From contig CP108400.1 in assembly GCA_045039925.1 (NCBI GenBank), positions 7,006,001-7,070,000 on the forward strand: a DNA stretch of 64,000 nt, in the 5' to 3' direction. This document shows positions 27,427 to 37,258 of this stretch, piece after piece. Every line of letters starts with the position of its first letter. Positions within the stretch are counted from its first letter, which is position 1. The position numbers and the translations under genes are program-made. Source of the stretch: Yinghuangia sp045039925. GTDB taxonomy: Bacteria; Actinomycetota; Actinomycetes; Streptomycetales; Streptomycetaceae. Under the pieces are notes generated by a model, which made no database searches, was not told where the DNA came from, and saw only the letters and a list, made by a program, of their open reading frames with translations.

Positions 27427-28409
27427 CCACGGGGGCCGAAGGGGTACCGGCCGGTCCCGGCACGGGCGCGGGTACGGGTACGGGCGCGGGCACGGTCACG
27501 AAGGCCGGCCCCGGGCGGACGCCGAAGGCGGCGGCCCCCGGGCAGAGCGGGGGCATCAAGCGGGGGATCGCGTCCCGGATCGTGGCGCGCACCGGGGGCG
27601 GGGCCGTCGCGGTCGGGCTGGTGCTGGTGGCGCTGTTCTGGCTGATGCCGACGTTCGGCCTGCTGGTGTCGTCGCTGCGGTCGCCGGAGGACACCGGCAC
27701 CACGGGGTGGTGGAAGGTCTTCTCCGAGCCCGGTCAGATCACCTGGACGAACTATGACAAGCTGCTGTCGAACGACGACATGATGCGGGCGTTCTTCAAC
27801 ACGATCTGGATCACCGTGCCGAGCACGCTGCTGGTGATCATCATCGGCGCGCTCGCGGCGTACGCCTTCGCCTGGCTGGAATTCCCGGGCCGCGACTGGC
27901 TGTTCCTGATCGTCGTCGGGCTGCTCGTGGTGCCGGTGCAGGTCGCGCTCATCCCGATCTCCAAGCTGTACGGCGAGACGAACCTGTTCGGCACCATCTT
28001 CGGCGTCGTGCTGTTCCACGTCGCCTTCGGCCTGCCGTTCGCGGTGTTCCTGCTGCGCAACTACTTCGCCGGCATCCCGAAGGACCTGCTGGAGGCCGCC
28101 CGTATGGACGGCGGCACGGACCTGACGATCTTCTTCCGCGTCATCCTGCCGCTCGGCCTGCCGGCGATCGCCTCGCTGGGCATCTTCCAGTTCCTGTGGG
28201 TGTGGAACGACATGCTCATCGCGCTCATCTACGCCGACACGGACTCCGCGCCGCTGACCGTCGCACTCCAGTCGCAGTCACGCGCGTTCGGGGCGAACAT
28301 CGAAGTGCTCGCGCCGGGGGCGTTCCTGTCCCTCATCGTGCCGCTGATGGTCTTCTTCGCCTTCCAGCGCTACTTCGTGCAGGGGGTGATGGCGGGCGCG
28401 GTGAAGTAG
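27423..28409 (+). CDS. Sugar ABC transporter permease (MalG-like)
   Basis: This 328-residue permease has a Gly/Thr/Ala-rich N-terminal tail of about 40 residues. Six membrane segments follow, with the EAA loop PKDLLEAARMDGGTDLTIFF and the typical closing FVQGVMAGAVK. It pairs with the upstream MalF-like subunit to form the channel. ATG 27423 overlaps the preceding stop by four bases, so all four genes of the importer are essentially coupled. A 15-base tandem repeat starts at its stop codon. Confidence 0.92.
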   Translation: MTTGAEGVPAGPGTGAGTGTGAGTVTKAGPGRTPKAAAPGQSGGIKRGIASRIVARTGGGAVAVGLVLVALFWLMPTFGLLVSSLRSPEDTGTTGWWKVFSEPGQITWTNYDKLLSNDDMMRAFFNTIWITVPSTLLVIIIGALAAYAFAWLEFPGRDWLFLIVVGLLVVPVQVALIPISKLYGETNLFGTIFGVVLFHVAFGLPFAVFLLRNYFAGIPKDLLEAARMDGGTDLTIFFRVILPLGLPAIASLGIFQFLWVWNDMLIALIYADTDSAPLTVALQSQSRAFGANIEVLAPGAFLSLIVPLMVFFAFQRYFVQGVMAGAVK

Positions 28410-28458
28410 GACCGTGAACCAGGAACCCGTGAAAACAGGACGCGTGAAACAGGAACCC
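28401..28458 (+). repeat. 15-base tandem repeat after the sugar importer
   Basis: Three head-to-tail units resemble GTGAAACAGGAACCC (28414-28428, 28429-28443, 28444-28458). A degenerate shorter unit (28401-28413) contains the permease stop codon. No hairpin is formed. It may be a product of slippage. Confidence 0.7.
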
Positions 28459-28502
28459 ATATAGGAGCGTTCCGTTCCTGATTGACTCGTAGAGTCGGTG
28501 GC

Positions 28503-29618
28503 ATGACGAACGCAGCCGCGCGCACCCTCACCCTCCGCGAGCTCAACCGCGCCACCCTGGCGCGGCAGCACCTGCTGGAGCGCGTACGCATGCCCGCGCT
28601 CGACATGGTCCGCCACCTCGCGGGGCTCCAGGCCCAGCACCCGACCTCGTCCTACTTCACGCTGTGGACACGCATCGCCGACTTCGACCCCGAGGAACTG
28701 GTCGGCCTCATGACCAGCCGCCAGGTCGTCCGTATCGCGCTCATGCGCTCGACCATCCACACCGTCACGGCGGACGACGCGCTCGCCTGGCGCCCACTGC
28801 TGCTCCCCGTCATGGAGCGGATGTACAAGTCGTCCCACTCGCGGCAGACCGCGGGCGCGGACCGCGACGAACTCACGGCGACGGGGCGCGCGTTCATCGA
28901 GGAGAAGCCGCGCACCTTCGCCGAGGTCGGGGCGCACCTCGGCGAGCGCCGGCCCGACGCGCAGCCGTCCGCGCTGTCCGCCGCCCTGCGCACCTGGGCG
29001 CCGCTCGTCCAGGTGCCGCCGCGCGGCCTCTGGGGGCGCAGCGGCCCCGTCGCGCACACCACCCTGGAGCACTGGCTGGGCCGCCCGCTGGAGGCCGAGC
29101 CGTCGGTCGACGACATAGTGCTGCGCTGCATCGCCGCCCTCGGCCCGATGTCGGTCAAGGACGTGCAGGTGTGGTGCGGGCTCACGCGCCTCAAGGAGGT
29201 CCTTGAACGCCTGCGGCCGCAACTGGCGGTCTTCCGGGACGAGAACGGCCGCGAGCTCTTCGACCTGCCCGACGCGCCGCGCCCCGACGCGGACATCCCG
29301 GCGCCGGTACGGTTCCTCGCCGACTTCGACAACATCTACCTGTCCCACGACGACCGCTCCCGTGTGGTGACGAAGGAGTGGCAGCAGTGGGGCATGGACC
29401 AGGGCAACATGCTCTGGGGCGGGCTGCTGGTCGACGGGTTCGGCCGGGCCGCGTGGCGGATCGAGCGTACGAAGGACACCGCCACGCTGCTCATCTCGTC
29501 CGGTCCCGAGCCGAAAAACGCCCTCAAGGCCCAGCGCGGCGCGATCGAGGACGAGGCCCGCGGACTGCTGGCCTTCGCCGCCCGGGACCGCGACAAGCAC
29601 GACATCGTGTACGGGTGA
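28503..29618 (+). CDS. Winged-helix DNA-binding domain protein (YcaQ/AlkX-like)
   Basis: This 371-residue protein has the pattern of the winged-helix family that includes YcaQ/AZL DNA glycosylases and many uncharacterised actinobacterial proteins. Motifs are LARQHLLER near the start, LAGLQAQHPTSSYFTLWTRI, RIALMRSTIHTVTADDA and, later, FLADFDNIYLSHDDRSRV. The glycosylase catalytic motif QxQ found in DNA crosslink-unhooking members appears here as GLQAQ at about residue 40, which is suggestive. ATG 28503 has no good ribosome site. TAGAGT at 28490-28495 ends seven bases before it, so a leaderless transcript is possible. Confidence 0.75.
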   Translation: MTNAAARTLTLRELNRATLARQHLLERVRMPALDMVRHLAGLQAQHPTSSYFTLWTRIADFDPEELVGLMTSRQVVRIALMRSTIHTVTADDALAWRPLLLPVMERMYKSSHSRQTAGADRDELTATGRAFIEEKPRTFAEVGAHLGERRPDAQPSALSAALRTWAPLVQVPPRGLWGRSGPVAHTTLEHWLGRPLEAEPSVDDIVLRCIAALGPMSVKDVQVWCGLTRLKEVLERLRPQLAVFRDENGRELFDLPDAPRPDADIPAPVRFLADFDNIYLSHDDRSRVVTKEWQQWGMDQGNMLWGGLLVDGFGRAAWRIERTKDTATLLISSGPEPKNALKAQRGAIEDEARGLLAFAARDRDKHDIVYG

Positions 29619-29637
29619 CGCAGCTGCCCGAACGCGC

Positions 29638-29669
29638 GGGTGGGGCGCCCCGAACGGGACGCCCCACCC
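29638..29669. terminator. Bidirectional terminator between convergent genes
   Basis: GGGTGGGGCG (29638-29647) pairs with CGCCCCACCC (29660-29669), with a further CCC/GGG pairing inside the loop. It lies between the YcaQ-like gene and the amino-acid ABC operon. Confidence 0.8.
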
Positions 29670-29685
29670 ACCAACTCGCTTACGC

Positions 29686-30461
<776 letters not shown>

Positions 30462-30465
<4 letters not shown>

Positions 30466-31415
30466 GAGCGCGGCACCTCCGGACGGCGCAGCGAGAACGC
30501 CATGCGCTTGATCTTCTGGATCGGCGTGTCCGGCAGGCTGCGCAGCGACCCCTTCGCATAGTGCCGTTCGAGGTAGAACTGGCCGATGCTGAACACCGAC
30601 GTCAGGATCAGGTACCAGACCGACGCCACCAGCATCATCTCGATGACCGCCAGCGAGCTGGAGGAGATGTCGGTGCTGCGCTTGTAGAGCTCGTTGTACT
30701 GCGCGACGAAGGCGAGCGAGGACGTCTTGAGCATGTTGATGTACTCGTTGCCGGTCGGCGGGATGATCACGCGCATGGCCTGCGGCAGGACCACGCGCCG
30801 CATGGTCTTGGCCTTGCTCATGCCGAGCGCGTGCGACGCCTCGCTCTGGCCCTCGTCCACCGACTGGATGCCGGCCCGCACGATCTCCGCCATGTAGGCG
30901 GCCTCGTTGAGGCCGAGGCCGAGCAGCGCCGCGAGGAACGGGGTCATGAACGTGTTCATCGACTCGCTGTAGAACCCGAGGTTGAAGTTCGGGAAGACCA
31001 GCGACAGGTTCCACCAGATGGTGAGCTGCACGATGACCGGCGTGCCGCGGAAGATCCAGATGTATCCCCAGGCGACGGAGCGTAGCAGCGGGTTGTCGGA
31101 GAGCCGCATGACCGCGAGGACCACGCCGAGCACGACGCCGAGGACCATCGACAGCACGCTGATGTACAGCGTGTTGAGGGTGCCTTCGAGGATGGTGTCG
31201 AAGGTCAGGTACTCGCCGACCGTGTCCCAGTTGATGTTGGCGGTCGCGAAGGCGTTGACCAGCAGGCCCAGGAGGCCGAGGACGACGACCGCGCCGGCCC
31301 AGCGGCCGTAGTGCCGTACGGGGATCGCCTTGATCGGGACCGGGCCGGCGACCATGGCCGGGGCGGAGCCGGCCGGCGTCTTGCCGGCCGGCTCCTTGTC
31401 ACTGGAGGGGGGCAC
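30462..31415 (-). CDS. Polar amino-acid ABC transporter permease
   Basis: This 317-residue permease of the His/Glu/Gln/Arg/opine family has a Pro/Ala-rich N-terminal tail and about five to six membrane segments. It shows the characteristic FRGTPVIVQLTIWW and NEAAYMAEIVRAGIQSVDEGQSEA. The family coupling loop (EAA-type) is ASHALGMSKAKTMRRVVLPQAMR. The C-terminal tail is long and basic. It starts at GTG 31413-31415 with AAAGG further upstream. It probably forms a homodimeric channel because only one permease gene is present. Confidence 0.92.
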
Positions 31416-31442
31416 CGGGGACGACCTTTCGGAGCCGGCGGA

Positions 31443-32420
31443 TCAGGAGCCGCCGTTGATCTTGACCTCGGTGACCGCGCCTTGCTTGACGTTCCACTTC
31501 TCGAGGATCTTGCCGTAGGTGCCGTCCGCGATCAGCTGCTCGACGGCCTCCTTGACGACGTCGCGCAGCTGGCTGTTGTTCTTCGCGACGCCGATGCCGT
31601 ACGGGCCGGGCTCGATCTGCTCGCCGACGACCTCGAAGTCGTTGCCGTCGCCGCCGGTCTGGGCGGCGTAGGCGGCGACCGGGAAGTCGCTGATGTCGGC
31701 GGCCGCGGCACCCTGCTTGATGCGCAGCAGGGCCTCGTTGTCGTGCTCGTACGCCTGGATCGTGATGGCGCCCTTGCCGTCCGCCTTGCACTTGTCGCTC
31801 TGCGCGTTGGCGGTCTCCTCGTGCGTGGTCGCCTTCTGCAGGGCGACGGTCTTGCCGCAGAGGTCGTCGAGGGTCTTGATGTTCTGCGGGTTGCCCTTCT
31901 TGACCAGGATCGAGCCGCCGGCGTTGAAGTAGTCGACGAAGTCGATGCCGTCGCCGACCTTCTTGCCCTCGTCCATGCCGGTCTGGCGGTCCTTGGTGTC
32001 GCTCATCGCCGACATGATCAGGTCGATGCGCTTGGAGTCGAGCCCCGTGATGAGCGAGCCGAAGGTCATGTCCTCGATCTCGACCTTGACGCCGAGCTTG
32101 TCGCCGATGGCCTTGGCGATGTCGATGTCGAAGCCGATGAAGGTCTTGCCGTCCTTGTCCTTGAACTCGACGGGCGGGTACGCGACCTCGGAGCCGATCT
32201 TGATGACCTTGGAGTCCTGGTACTGCTTGGGCAGCTTGGCGAACAGCCCGCCGCCGGCCGGCGAGGACGCACCCGCCGACGTGGGGGCGACGCTGCCGGG
32301 CGGCGTGGCGGAGGTGTCGTCCTTCTTGTCGTCGTCACCGCAACCGGTGAGCAGGAGCGCTCCGGCCACAAGCACGGCGCCGGCCGCGAGCGTACGGCGA
32401 CGCGCCGAGAGTGCAGTCAT
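31443..32420 (-). CDS. Amino-acid-binding lipoprotein of ABC transporter
   Basis: This 325-residue lipoprotein has a signal peptide ending in LLLTGC (Cys 27), then a Thr/Ser/Pro-rich spacer and a family 3 bacterial binding-protein fold. Key segments are IKIGSEVAYPPVEFKDKDGK, GFDIDIAKAIGDKLG and DLIMSAMSDTKDRQ. In this family such segments contact the ligand amino group and carboxylate. It has an extra disulfide-prone pair (DDLCGKT and SDKCKADG). ATG 32418-32420 has GGAGG eight bases upstream. The amino acid bound is unknown. The 446-base gap upstream holds its promoter region and the aceE terminator. Confidence 0.9.
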   Translation of the reverse strand: MTALSARRRTLAAGAVLVAGALLLTGCGDDDKKDDTSATPPGSVAPTSAGASSPAGGGLFAKLPKQYQDSKVIKIGSEVAYPPVEFKDKDGKTFIGFDIDIAKAIGDKLGVKVEIEDMTFGSLITGLDSKRIDLIMSAMSDTKDRQTGMDEGKKVGDGIDFVDYFNAGGSILVKKGNPQNIKTLDDLCGKTVALQKATTHEETANAQSDKCKADGKGAITIQAYEHDNEALLRIKQGAAAADISDFPVAAYAAQTGGDGNDFEVVGEQIEPGPYGIGVAKNNSQLRDVVKEAVEQLIADGTYGKILEKWNVKQGAVTEVKINGGS

Positions 32421-32734
32421 CGAGGGTCCTCCATGGGGAAGCGGATCAGCCGACCGGGACAGGTCGTGCTCAGAAAGATCGCCAAAAAGATCGATACGGA
32501 CACTTGTTGCCCGCGTCGAGATCACGACGCAGTTTCCCATCATGTGGACCTCCGATGGGATGCCCGCCATGTCAAATTCACATAACAGATGACGCGCGTA
32601 GCTGCGTGATCAAAGGACGGTGGGAGCGGAATCCTACTCTCCAGTAGTGCCAGGACCCGTCATTGACCCGCTGTCAGAACTCCGCGTCCCGCTCCGGCGG
32701 ACCGGCGCCGGGACGCCCGATTCGGGTCCGGACA

Positions 32735-32778
32735 CGCCGGAGGGCCCGGAACGCGGGTGCGTTCCGGGCCCTCCGGCG
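32735..32778 (-). terminator. Terminator downstream of aceE
   Basis: CGCCGGAGGGCCCGGAACGC (32735-32754) is a perfect 20-base stem with 32759-32778, joined by the four-base loop GGGT. It lies about 90 bases past the aceE stop and upstream of the amino-acid ABC operon. Confidence 0.85.
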
Positions 32779-32866
32779 CTGCTCTGCCGTGCTGTTCTCG
32801 GTGCTGTTGCGTCGGTGCTGCCGCGTCGGTTCTGTTGTCCCGGCGCCGCGGGCTACGCGTCGTTCG

Positions 32867-35617
32867 CTACGCGTCTCCGCCGACCGTGCCCACGCCCGCG
32901 GCCTTCACGTCGAGGATCTGGTAGCGGTCGATGGCCTTCTTGACCGTCGCCGCGTCCACCTCGCCGCGGCGGGCGAGCTCGGAGAGCACACCCACGACGA
33001 CCGACTCGGCGTCCACGTGGAAGTAGCGCCGCGCCGCACCGCGCGTGTCGGCGAAACCGAAGCCGTCGGTCCCGAGCGACGCGTAGTCGGACGGCACCCA
33101 GCGGGCGATCTGGTCCGGTACCGAGCGCATCCAGTCGGAGACCGCGATGACCGGACCCGGCTTGCCGTCCAGCACCTGCTGGACGTACGGGATCCGCGGC
33201 TCCTCCTCCGGGTGCAGCAGGTTGTGCTCCTCGCACTCCACCGCCTCGCGGCGCAGCTCGTTCCACGAGGTCGCGGACCACACGTCGGCGACGACGTTCC
33301 ACTCCTCGGCGAGCATGCGCTGCGCGTCGAGCGCCCACGGCAGGCCGACGCCGGACGCCAGGATCTGGGCGCGCAGCGCACTGTCCTTCGGCTCGCCCTC
33401 CTTGAGCCGGTAGAGGCCCTTGAGGATGCCCTCGACGTCCACGCCCTCCGGCTCGGCCGGCTGGTCGATCGGCTCGTTGTAGACGGTGATGTAGTAGAAG
33501 ACGTCCTCGCCGTGCGGGTGCTTGTCGGACGAGCCGTACATGCGCCGCAGGCCGTCCTTGACGATGTGCGCGATCTCGAACGCGTAGGCCGGGTCGTACG
33601 CGACGACCGCCGGGTTCGTCGACGCCAGCAGGTGCGAGTGCCCGTCGGCGTGCTGGAGGCCCTCGCCGGTCAGCGTCGTGCGTCCGGCCGTGGCGCCGAG
33701 CACGAAGCCGCGCGCGAGCTGGTCGGCCATCTGCCAGAACTGGTCGCCGGTGCGCTGGAACCCGAACATCGAGTAGAAGACGTACACCGGGATCATCGGC
33801 TCGCCGTGCGTCGAGTACGACGAACCGGCGGCGATCAGCGACGCGGTGCAGCCCGCCTCCGAGATGCCCTCGTGCAGCATCTGGCCGGTCGGCGACTCCT
33901 TGTAGGAGAGCAGCAGTTCGCGGTCGACCGCCTCGTAGTTCTGCCCGTGCGGGTTGTAGATCTTGGCGGTCGGGAACATCGCGTCCATGCCGAACGTGCG
34001 GTACTCGTCCGGCGCGATCGGCACGAAGCGCTTGCCGATCTCGGAGTCGCGCATGAGGTCCTTGAGCAGCCGTACGAAGGCCATCGTGGTGGCCATCGGC
34101 TGCCGCGCGCCCTTCTTGATCGGCGCGTAGACCTCGTCGCCGGGCAGCTTGACCGGCTTGGCGCGCACGACGCGCTGCGGCATGGTCCCGCCGAGCGCCG
34201 CGCGGCGCTCCATCATGTACTCCATCTCCTCGGACTTGGCGCCCGGGTGGAAGTACGGCGGGACGTCGGCCTCCAGGTCCTTGTCCGAGATCGGCAGGTA
34301 GAGCCGGTCGCGGAACATCTTGAGGTCGGCCTTGGTGAGCTTCTTCATCTGGTGCGTCGCGTTGCGGCTCTCGAAGTTCGGACCGAGGGTCCAGCCCTTC
34401 ACCGTCTGCGCGAGGATCACCGTCGGCTGGCCGGTGTGCTCGCGGGCGGCCTTGAACGCCGCGTACACCTTGCGGTAGTCGTGCCCGCCGCGGCCGAGCT
34501 TGACCAGCTCGTCGTCGGTCAGGTGCGCGACCATCTTGCGCAGGCGCGCGTCGTCGCCGAAGAAGTGCTCGCGGGCGTACGCGCCGGACTCGACGGCGTA
34601 CGTCTGGAACTGGCCGTCCGGGGTCGTGTTCATCTTGTTGACGAGCACGCCGTCGGTGTCCTGCGCGAGCAGGGAGTCCCAGGAGCGGTCCCACACGACC
34701 TTGACCACGTTCCAGCCGGCGCCGCGGAAGTACGACTCCAGCTCCTGGATGATCTTGCCGTTGCCGCGCACCGGGCCGTCGAGGCGCTGGAGGTTGCAGT
34801 TGATGACGAACGTGAGGTTGTCCAGCTCCTCACGGGCCGCCAGGCCGATGTTGCCCAGCGACTCCGGCTCGTCCATCTCGCCGTCGCCGAGGAACGCCCA
34901 CACGTGGCTGCGCGAGGTGTCCTTGATGTTGCGGTTGTGCAGGTAGCGGTTGAACCGCGCCTGGTAGATCGCGCCGAGGGGGCCGAGGCCCATCGAGACG
35001 GTCGGGAACTCCCAGAAGTCCGGCATGAGCCGCGGGTGCGGGTACGACGACAGGCCGTACGGCGCCTGCGAGTGCTCCTGGCGGAAGCCGTCGAGGTGCT
35101 GCTCGGTGAGCCGGCCCTCGAGGAACGCGCGGGCGTAGATGCCGGGCGCGGCGTGGCCCTGGAAGAAGATCTGGTCGCCGCTCTCGCCGTGCTCCTTGCC
35201 GCGGAAGAAGTGGTTGAACCCGACCTCGTAGAGGCTCGCCGAGGAGGCGTACGTCGCGATGTGGCCGCCCACGCCCAGCCCGGGGCGGTTGGCGCGGGAC
35301 ACCATGATCGCGGCGTTCCAGCGCACGAAGGCGCGGATGCGGCGCTCGATGTCCTCGTCGCCGGGGAACCACGGCTCGCTCTCCGGCGGGATGGTGTTGA
35401 TGTAGTCGGTGCTTCGCAGGGCAGGCACGCCGACCTGCCGCTCGCGGGCGCGTTCGAGCAGCTTGAGCATGATGTAGCGGGCGCGCTGCCGCCCCTGCTC
35501 GTTGATGACGGAATCCAGCGACTCCAGCCACTCGCCGGTTTCGCTCGGGTCGATGTCCGGCAGCTGGCTCGGCAGGCCGTCACTGATGATCGAGAAGCGC
35601 TCTCGTCCGGATGCCAC
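32867..35617 (-). CDS. aceE: Pyruvate dehydrogenase E1 component, homodimeric (AceE)
   Basis: This 916-residue thiamine-diphosphate enzyme decarboxylates pyruvate and acetylates the E2 lipoyl arm, linking glycolysis to acetyl-CoA. The ThDP-magnesium motif is GDGEMDEPESLGN, with the closing asparagines in NCNLQRLDGP (residues about 244-275). The N-terminus, with GLPSQLPDIDP, is the E2-binding region. I chose GTG 35615-35617 because AAGGA lies six bases upstream and the resulting ASGRERF start matches Streptomyces AceE. An in-frame ATG five codons earlier overlaps that ribosome site. No E2 or E3 gene is nearby. The complementary strand is open over nearly the whole gene, but as a shadow only. 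Confidence 0.96.
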   Translation of the reverse strand: MASGRERFSIISDGLPSQLPDIDPSETGEWLESLDSVINEQGRQRARYIMLKLLERARERQVGVPALRSTDYINTIPPESEPWFPGDEDIERRIRAFVRWNAAIMVSRANRPGLGVGGHIATYASSASLYEVGFNHFFRGKEHGESGDQIFFQGHAAPGIYARAFLEGRLTEQHLDGFRQEHSQAPYGLSSYPHPRLMPDFWEFPTVSMGLGPLGAIYQARFNRYLHNRNIKDTSRSHVWAFLGDGEMDEPESLGNIGLAAREELDNLTFVINCNLQRLDGPVRGNGKIIQELESYFRGAGWNVVKVVWDRSWDSLLAQDTDGVLVNKMNTTPDGQFQTYAVESGAYAREHFFGDDARLRKMVAHLTDDELVKLGRGGHDYRKVYAAFKAAREHTGQPTVILAQTVKGWTLGPNFESRNATHQMKKLTKADLKMFRDRLYLPISDKDLEADVPPYFHPGAKSEEMEYMMERRAALGGTMPQRVVRAKPVKLPGDEVYAPIKKGARQPMATTMAFVRLLKDLMRDSEIGKRFVPIAPDEYRTFGMDAMFPTAKIYNPHGQNYEAVDRELLLSYKESPTGQMLHEGISEAGCTASLIAAGSSYSTHGEPMIPVYVFYSMFGFQRTGDQFWQMADQLARGFVLGATAGRTTLTGEGLQHADGHSHLLASTNPAVVAYDPAYAFEIAHIVKDGLRRMYGSSDKHPHGEDVFYYITVYNEPIDQPAEPEGVDVEGILKGLYRLKEGEPKDSALRAQILASGVGLPWALDAQRMLAEEWNVVADVWSATSWNELRREAVECEEHNLLHPEEEPRIPYVQQVLDGKPGPVIAVSDWMRSVPDQIARWVPSDYASLGTDGFGFADTRGAARRYFHVDAESVVVGVLSELARRGEVDAATVKKAIDRYQILDVKAAGVGTVGGDA

Positions 35618-36072
35618 GCTGTTCCTTCGCATATCGGTAGATGTTGCGATCATCGGCCGCATGCGAAATGTCCGAATTTCTTCGGCCGCTTCGCACATCG
35701 GCCGCCACTGAGCGGTGTCGCGCCGCCTCCATCGTGGTACCCGGACGTCGTATCCGTCATCTCTACCGATCGGTAATGAACCCGGCGGGTGCTGGTCTTA
35801 GCGCCCAGACGTGCTCATCCCTGCCGTATCGATCTCGTGGATCCGTGTCACTCTTTCTCCGGCTACCGCGACAAGGGGCGGCGATGCCCTGACTCCGGCT
35901 GTCGCCGGACGCCACACGCGGCGGCACGCGGGTACGGGGTATCCGCATCCGCGAACCATCAAGAAGATTACGCCCGGAGTCTTTCGCGGACCGCACCGGC
36001 GTAGTTGTCTGGGAGGTGTATGGATGCCGTGAGGGGGGACACAGCGGGGCATCCTCGGCGGAAGGAGATCCG
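35618..36072 (-). promoter_or_regulatory. aceE upstream region with TACCGATCGGTA palindrome
   Basis: No gene is supported in this 455-base gap. It contains a perfect 12-base palindrome, TACCGATCGGTA (35764-35775). A related half-site, ATCGGTA, lies close to the aceE start (35633-35639), and GGCCGCATGCGAA and ATCGGCCGC elements repeat at about 35655-35705. They could be operator sites for the aceE promoter. The remaining sequence up to the DUF1918 gene shows nothing recognisable. Confidence 0.35.
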
Positions 36073-36315
36073 ATGCACGCGACGATCGGCGACCGGCTCC
36101 ACGTCCATGGCAACGCGGTCGGCCGGGCCGACCGGATCGGCGAGATTCTCGAGGTACGCGGTCCCGACGGGACGCCGCCGTACGTCGTGCGGTTCGACGA
36201 CGGGCACACCGGGTTGATCTTCCCGGGGCCCGACGCGGAGATCGAGACGGCCGCGGCGGCCCTTCCCGGGCACGCCGGGGCGCCGGTGCCGGGCGGGAGG
36301 CGGCAGGGCTGGTAG
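36073..36315 (+). CDS. DUF1918 small protein
   Basis: This 80-residue protein matches the actinobacterial DUF1918 family. Its signature is MHATIGDRLHVHG near the start, followed by RIGEILEVRGPDGTPPYVV, then FDDGHTGLIFPGPDAE. The fold is a small beta barrel of the SH3/KOW kind by prediction of the family, with no known function. ATG 36073 is preceded by AAGGAG at good spacing, which decides against the upstream ATG of the same frame. The C-terminal 20 residues are Ala/Gly/Pro-rich. Confidence 0.87.
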   Translation: MHATIGDRLHVHGNAVGRADRIGEILEVRGPDGTPPYVVRFDDGHTGLIFPGPDAEIETAAAALPGHAGAPVPGGRRQGW

Positions 36316-36541
36316 GCCCCAGGGCGCTGGCCGGCGGCGGCCCGGGACGGGTGCCGGGGCGCGCGCGGGCGCGGTCTCGGCCGTCGGCGCGCCGGGCGTA
36401 CGCCGGAGCGTTCGCCACATACCTCCTCGCGGTGGTGTTTGGGTGGCGGCGTGACCTGGGTACTTGCGCGAACAGCCCGGCGCGTGTGGACTACGGCCAC
36501 AGCTCCGGAACACAGCGGGGCCGAACATGGGAGGTCACTTC

Positions 36542-36988
36542 GTGAGCGCGACCGCGGACCACGCGGAGGAACGGTCCAACCCGCTGACGCGGCTTGGGTT
36601 CCAGCCCGGACAGGTGGTCCAGGAGCTCGGTTATGACGACGACTGCGACGAGGATTTCCGCGAGGCGATCGCGGAGGTCACCGGCAACGACCTCGTCGAC
36701 GAGGACTACGACGAGGACGTCGCCGACGTCGTCATCCTTTGGTTCCGAGACGGGGACGGCGACCTCGCCGACTCCCTGGTGGATGCGTTGACCACGCTCA
36801 CGGACGGCGGCACCGTGTGGCTGCTGACCCCGAAGACGGGTCGGGACGGGTACGTCGAGCCGAGCGACATCGGCGAGTCGGCCCAGACGGCCGGCCTGTC
36901 GGGGACCACCACCACGGCCATCGCCAAGGACTGGTCCGGAGCCCGGTTGGTCGCCCCGAAGACGGCCCGCAGCAGCGGCCGGAAGTAG
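36542..36988 (+). CDS. DUF3052-family protein
   Basis: This 148-residue acidic protein belongs to DUF3052, conserved next to aceE in Streptomyces. It has GFQPGQVVQELGYDDD, VVILWFRDGDGDLADSLVDAL, WLLTPKTGRDGYVEPSDIGE and the terminal WSGARLVAPK. Homologues often appear annotated as possible RNA- or acid-stress proteins, but no function is established. GTG 36542 has GGAGG seven bases upstream; the earlier ATG at 36527 overlaps that site. A strong terminator follows. Confidence 0.88.
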   Translation: MSATADHAEERSNPLTRLGFQPGQVVQELGYDDDCDEDFREAIAEVTGNDLVDEDYDEDVADVVILWFRDGDGDLADSLVDALTTLTDGGTVWLLTPKTGRDGYVEPSDIGESAQTAGLSGTTTTAIAKDWSGARLVAPKTARSSGRK

Positions 36989-37040
36989 GCGGTTCCGTCC
37001 CGGGCACTCGGGCCCGAGAGGGACGGACACACCAGCGCAC

Positions 37041-37108
37041 CCGGCGGGGGCGCGGGAACGCACGAGGCGCAACAGCGCCGCGGACGTGACCGCGCCCCCG
37101 CCGGCTTT
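37041..37108 (+). terminator. Terminator after DUF3052 gene
   Basis: CCGGCGGGGGCGCG (37041-37054) pairs perfectly with CGCGCCCCCGCCGG (37091-37104) and is followed by CTTTTC. The loop of about 36 bases contains a further small hairpin (GGCGC/GCGCC). Confidence 0.8.
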
Positions 37109-37186
37109 TCCGCGATCACCTCGGCCGCGCGGGCCCGCCGCTCGCGGGGTGTCCCACCCTGCGGGCACCCGCTCGGCGCGTGTCCC

Positions 37187-37247
37187 ACTCCGCGGGCACC
37201 CCGGCCCGCGGGCACCCCGGCCCGCGGGCACCCCGGCCCGCGGGCAC
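37187..37247. repeat. 16-base tandem repeat with internal GCCCGCGGGC palindromes
   Basis: Units CCGGCCCGCGGGCACC (37201-37216, 37217-37232) are followed by a near-complete third copy (37233-37247), and a partial unit precedes them (37187-37200). Each contains the 10-base palindrome GCCCGCGGGC. The array lies between two convergent genes, just after the DinB-type gene's stop on the minus strand, and could act as an extended terminator or mRNA end. Confidence 0.75.
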
Positions 37248-37258
37248 AGCACCCCAGC

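Noticed and set aside
32663..35776. 1037-codon plus-strand frame opposite aceE
   Set aside because: Antisense to clearly conserved AceE; composition (Arg/Val/His/Leu) is typical of complement shadows.
37187..37247. CRISPR array
   Set aside because: The 16-base units have no unique spacers and are contiguous; a simple tandem repeat. No other CRISPR-like pattern was seen.
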